From positions 124,001 through 188,000 of the forward strand of contig NC_026505.1 of the NCBI RefSeq assembly GCF_000182925.2: 64,000 nucleotides of DNA, read 5' to 3'. Source of the DNA: Neurospora crassa OR74A. Lineage: Eukaryota; Ascomycota; Sordariomycetes; Sordariales; Sordariaceae. Under the pieces are notes generated by a model. The model saw only the letters and a program-made list of their open reading frames with translations. It did not search any database and was not told where the DNA came from. This document shows, piece after piece, positions 59,216 to 64,000 of this stretch. How positions within the stretch are numbered: the first letter of the stretch is position 1; every line of letters begins with the position of its first letter. The translations under genes and the position numbers were made by a program.

Positions 59216-62200
59216 TCCTTCTTTAAGACTATTAGAACCAAACATTATAACGCCTAAACAATCCGATTAATCGCAAGAACTTAAATATAAAGTATAATAA
59301 ATATTAGGTAATAACCCTTCAAGCAACAACCTACTTAAAGGTCTATCCAATATATATTTAGTGTAAATATTAATAGGTAAAACTCTTATAATTTCCTTCG
59401 TAAAAAACTACGCGCTTAAAATTAAATTCAAAGGGAAAAATATTACTATATACTTAAAGGAATTCAATAATAAGGTTCAAAGCTATTGCCTCTCTAATAA
59501 GGCTAAACTAAATACTTAGTACTAATAATATACCTTAGACACCCGAAAGATTTATAGAGAAATAACGAAGGATGCTACTACTAAAAGTACTTAGATATAA
59601 AAAGAATTCTATTGTTGTTTCAAGTAAGAATTCTTAGTGCTAAACCCTAATTAGATAGATAATAAAACTACTATACTAAAAATTTTCTATAGTAAATTAA
59701 TTCCTTATAATAGAAAAAAGATTATTAAGGCCGTACTTAAATATTTAATACTTTTAACGAAGTAATTAGAAAAAGAGAAGGATTTTACTTAATTTATAAT
59801 TATATACAACTTTTATAAGAAGCTTACTAAGAAAACTAGAAGAATAATTATAATAACTATAAGCCTAAAAAAAAAAGTCTACTAAATAACCTAATTATAG
59901 TTCTATACTAATATAATTAAAATTATCTATAAGTACTTCAACTTCGAAAATAATACTAGCCCTAGCAATAAAGAGAATAACTTATTAAACAATAGCCTCG
60001 GTAGGGCTTAAACTAAGAAGAAAATATCAATAATTACTAATAAAAAAAGTAATTTAATTAAATTAAATAATAATTCCAACTAGCCTTCTCGTAAGAAAAT
60101 TCCTTTAATAGCCCAAACTACTACTTCAATACCCACCACGTCCCATTTAACTAAAAAATCGGATATTAAAAAAATAACCGAAGAATTTAACTAAATAAAG
60201 ATCTTATAATCCCAACTTAACAAAAAGCTAACAAAGAAATAGAAAGAGGAAGTTCAAATTAATTACTCATTAATAACTAATTAGAATAATACTACTAGTA
60301 ATAGGGGCGGCTATATAAGCGGCTCCTCTACGAAAGGTAGAAGCGGAAAAAGAGGCGGTAGAAGAAGTAATTAAAACCGTAGAAACTCTTACTAAATTTA
60401 TTACTACTAATATAATAGTAATTACTACTAGAACTAATATTAGGAAATAGTAAATAATATCCAAAAGGGTAAATTAGTAATTTTCTAACTTTAGGATCCT
60501 ACGTTAGGTTCGTAAATAATAATTACTATCGGAATTAAAGAGGACTATAATAACTTTATTCCTAATAAAACTTTAATTTCAATTACTAAAAATAAAAAAT
60601 TAGGACTTCTAACGTAATTCTAAATAGCCGTTTATAGAACGTCTTCTAAATATAAAACTATTTTTAACCGTTAGAAAAAGAATATTTAAATACTAAAGAA
60701 GAAATACTATTTCGAACCCGAATTCTCCTTACTACTTAATAACACCCGCAACAAATAATAATAATAGAATAATAATTCGAATACCTCTATAAACGTAATA
60801 GGTATTAATCTATTAAAGTACTACTATATAACTAATAAATTAAATATTACCTAAAAGGTATATTAGAGATTTCCTACCGAATATAAAATTATTACAATTT
60901 GTTAAATGCTAATAAAATACCCCCAAAACCTTAATAACTATTTTACTAACTAATTATATATAATTAAAGAATATCCAATCCTACTACTATTCTAAAGNNN
61001 NNNNNNNNNNNNNNNNNNNNNNNNNNNNNNNNNNNNNNNNNNNNNNNNNNNNNNNNNNNNNNNNNNNNNNNNNNNNNNNNNNNNNNNNNNNNNNNNNCTA
61101 TTGCATTTAAGAAATACAATAAGGATCTCTATTCTACCCACCTTATTTATCTCCTTATAATAAAAAGGACCAAAAATCAGAACCCTCCTTAATACTAGTA
61201 TAGAAATAAATATAATTACCTATAATTTAGTTAAAGAATATAATTTAATTATTATTAATATTAGAATATTAAATACAAATAGTAATAGTAATAAATAGGA
61301 TTTCGTTAGGGAAGTATACAATTAAATATAATTCGCTAACATTCTACAAGAAGTATATTTCTTCATTACTATTATATACCTCCTGCATTATAATATTATA
61401 TTTAAGCAACCCTTCTTTAAAAATACCTAAGTAAAACTAAATTATTTAATTTATAGTATCGAATTAATAAATATTTTAATAGAAGAAACAATTGTTAAGG
61501 CCGCGCTAATTTTAAAGGAAAAAGCGAAATTAAATATATAAGTATTACTATATACCTAGGAATTCGACGAATAATTATCCACCCTAAATAAATTTACTAA
61601 TTATTTAAGGGTTAATTTTAGAATTAATATATTAGCTCCTATTTAATATAATAGTAAAACCCAAAATAAAATCTTTAAATAGATAGAGGATTTAATAACT
61701 AATAAATTATTAAACTACTTATAGTACATTCAAAATAGACATTATTCGTTAAGAAAGGCCGTCTTAGGATTCTTCTAACAACTTTTATAGGACGAACTAC
61801 TTAATAAGAAACGATTTAAAAGACTTTTATTTAAAGACCTTAATAATACTAATTATAATAAATTAAATAACGTACTTAATATAATAACTATAGAGAATAC
61901 TCCCTAATTAATAATAAAAGAAACGAAATTTACAATAGAGCTTTAAAAGTAAATATATAACTTTATTTGGTATTAAACATTAATATAACGGTTAAAATAT
62001 ATAAATAAAGGGAAGAAAATTTATAATAGCAATAAATTTATACTTATCAATAGGAAGGCTAATTAATTGTTACTAAACAATACTATACCCTCTAAAAATT
62101 TCGCTACCTATATTATATACAAATAAAAAAATCAGAAGGTATTACTAATTAATAACGCACCTTCTAATAAATTAAAACTAAAAGGAAACTTAAAATAGAA

Positions 62201-62410
62201 ATTATAACGTTTAGAAGCTTTAAAAAATAGATTAAAACAACGAAAAACAATTTATCTATTGCTATAGGATAAAGTTCTTATACTATAATTCTTAAGTACG
62301 TTTAAAGGAGAATAATTAACCTCCGAACGCTTTAAAACTATATTTTATAATTTGTATAATAATCTAACTAAAGAGGAATAAAAAATATTTATTTATATCC
62401 TTCAAAATTA
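59216..62410 (+). mobile_element. probable 5' part of decayed retroelement(s)
   Basis: AT-rich plus-strand frames with scattered TAA/TAG stops. Coding traces suit gag/protease-type sequence, but nothing is specific enough to name. Its link with the reverse transcriptase beyond the gaps at 60998 and 62411 is inferred from position and strand. Confidence 0.35.
60998..61097. other. assembly gap (100 N)
   Basis: Exactly 100 N. Confidence 0.98.
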
Positions 62411-62510
62411 NNNNNNNNNNNNNNNNNNNNNNNNNNNNNNNNNNNNNNNNNNNNNNNNNNNNNNNNNNNNNNNNNNNNNNNNNNNNNNNNNNNNNNNNNN
62501 NNNNNNNNNN
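62411..62510. other. assembly gap (100 N)
   Basis: Exactly 100 N. Confidence 0.98.
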
Positions 62511-63774
62511 TTATTCAATTCTCCTACGCAATAATTAGGGTATTATATAATCTAATCCTGACTATATACTAACCCTACTTAAATAATATTTATATTAAAT
62601 TAATTATTATAGATTATAATGGCTTAAAGGTTCAATCTAATATATACAAATATATTTTTAATTATTTAATTAATATTAATAAAATCCTAATTAATATTGA
62701 GCTTAGCGGCTATACTATTGTAACCGAAAAATCCAAATAGTATTAACCGGAAATTAAACTTGTAAAATACTTCTATTCAAAAGACAATCGACAACCTTCA
62801 CCCTACAAAGTATCCAAAATCCTTCAATAGGAGGATTACAAATTTACTAAGTAGAAAGGTAAAGAATTCTAATAATTAAGAGCCTTCCTAGGGATTATTA
62901 GGTACTACCAAATTTAAATTAAAGATTTTACTATAATAGCTCAACCTTTATATACTCTACTCAAGAAAAATATAATATAGTAATAGACCGAAAATAAATA
63001 ATTCGCTTTAAAATACTTATAATACAAAATTCTCTCGGCTCCTTATCTTATACTTATTATTTATAATAATACCCGCTATAATAATATATTCCTTATAGTA
63101 AACGTATTACTAATTAATTGGAAAATAATTATTAAATAAATTAAATTAAATAATAAATACTACCCTTATTAATTCGAAAGTAATATTTAATTAAAAGCCG
63201 AAAAAAAATATAATACTACTAAATAAGAACTTCGAAGGCTACTTTATACCTTAAAGCAATTTAAATACTATTTATTTAACGTCCGTTTTATTATTAAAAT
63301 TAATATTTAAATTATAGTATATCAATTAAATAGTATAGCGTTTAATATCCTAATAATAATAATTATATATTAAATTATTTAAATTCGACTATTCAATTTC
63401 GAAATAAGATATATCCTAAGAAAAAAGAATATTATAACTAATAGCCTTTCCCGTATACTTCCTTTAATAGTAAATTAGCGGGATAAAGCTAATAAAAAGG
63501 ATATTAACGACTACGTAGATTAATAGATTTATATAATTAAATTCAATAGAATACTAAATAAAAAGAAGAAAAATTAGGAACCTTTAAAGGGTTATTAAAC
63601 TTATTATTCTTAAAGAATTATTAAGTACCTCCAAATGCTAGAACTACCTTCCTACTTAATTATTAAATTAAAATAGTAATATTAAAAAACTGAAGCCCTA
63701 TAATTCTTCTTCTATAAAGGAACTCTATAATTACATCCTACAAATCCTAATTAGCCACTACGCAAATTAATAAA
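62511..63774 (+). mobile_element. RIP-decayed Ty3/gypsy reverse transcriptase and RNase H
   Basis: The plus strand reads, with interrupting TAA/TAG, RAFLGIIRYY-IQIKDFTIIA, QPLYTLLKKN and KILSAPYLILIIYNN (RT connection region), then AEKKYNTTK and LRRLLYTLK-FKYYLFNVRF (RNase H), and near 63385-63465 IRLFNFEIRYILRKKNIITN followed by SLSR. This order and wording is that of fungal gypsy polyproteins (FEIRHVPGKxNxVADxLSR). Most stops fall at expected Gln positions, as RIP produces. Fragmented by gaps and inactive. Confidence 0.75.
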
Positions 63775-63874
63775 NNNNNNNNNNNNNNNNNNNNNNNNNN
63801 NNNNNNNNNNNNNNNNNNNNNNNNNNNNNNNNNNNNNNNNNNNNNNNNNNNNNNNNNNNNNNNNNNNNNNNNNN
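63775..63874. other. assembly gap (100 N)
   Basis: Exactly 100 N, followed by 126 nt of further AT-rich element sequence to the window end. Confidence 0.98.
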
Positions 63875-64000
63875 TAGCAATACCTAGCTATCTTAAGAAA
63901 ATTTTTTATATATTTTTACCTAAAATTCCCGTCCCAAAAAATAGTATAAATATATTAATTACTTTACAATTTAGGATATACTAGATAAATCTAGCCCTAG

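Noticed and set aside
53281-64000. AT-rich block considered as mitochondrial insertion
   Set aside because: TA excess with CA/TG loss and readable transposon domains with Gln-to-stop changes point to RIP instead.

Overview
The window looks like nuclear DNA of a filamentous ascomycete of the Neurospora type. The evidence is short spliceosomal introns (about 54-80 nt, GTRNGT donors, CTAAC/CTAAT branch sites), coding exons rich in C at the third position, intergenic DNA full of ACCTACCT / CCTAGGTAGG / TAGAGGTA motifs, an AT-rich block of elements riddled with TAA/TAG as expected from repeat-induced point mutation (RIP), and two recognisable genes. One encodes the UV-damage endonuclease (mus-18/UVDE; assembled length 656 aa, the length I remember for N. 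crassa), the other a single-copy-type PARP. Genus is inferred by recall; no database was searched.

Layout. 1-6,282: two tandem same-strand paralogues (the first cut by the window edge), each with an intron-split C2H2 finger, a SUMO-interaction-like motif, one or two copies of a Cys-containing fungal domain and a shared C-terminal domain. 8,882-11,085 (minus): PARP with BRCT, WGR, regulatory and catalytic domains, three exons, one intron GC-AG. 11-24 kb: gene-poor; a very small Cys-rich ORF near 15 kb, simple repeats, and at 22,729-23,609 a transposase-less inverted-repeat element carrying a second one inside it. 24,547-26,793 (minus): UVDE with a possible mitochondrial leader upstream of the usual start. 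29,324-31,294: CFEM-containing PTH11-type receptor. About 31.7-31.95 kb (minus): frameshifted relic of a 6-phosphofructo-2-kinase. 34,305: small Cys protein. 35.2 kb: an ORF of uncertain strand. 36,900-39,682: transcription factor with two Zn2Cys6 clusters. 41-42.4 kb: unresolved coding-like sequence. 42.4-49.8 kb: long stretch without a supportable gene, with microsatellites. 49,848-51,912: BTB/POZ protein.

From about 53,280 to the end the composition changes abruptly to very AT-rich DNA with RIP-type decay and four gaps of exactly 100 N. Inside it I can read a decayed integrase-like domain and the reverse transcriptase/RNase H part of a Ty3/gypsy-type element, both on the plus strand.

Two genes belong to DNA damage handling (PARP and UVDE). 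The others (receptor, Zn-cluster regulator, BTB protein, zinc-finger pair) are signalling or regulatory types with no evidence of a joint pathway. Exon coordinates were built by hand from splice motifs and reading-frame continuity, so each junction is a prediction. The 'undescribed' candidates I rate highest are the nested inverted-repeat elements, the paralogous finger/SIM/Cys-domain gene pair, the possible dual-start UVDE and the tiny Met-Cys proteins.
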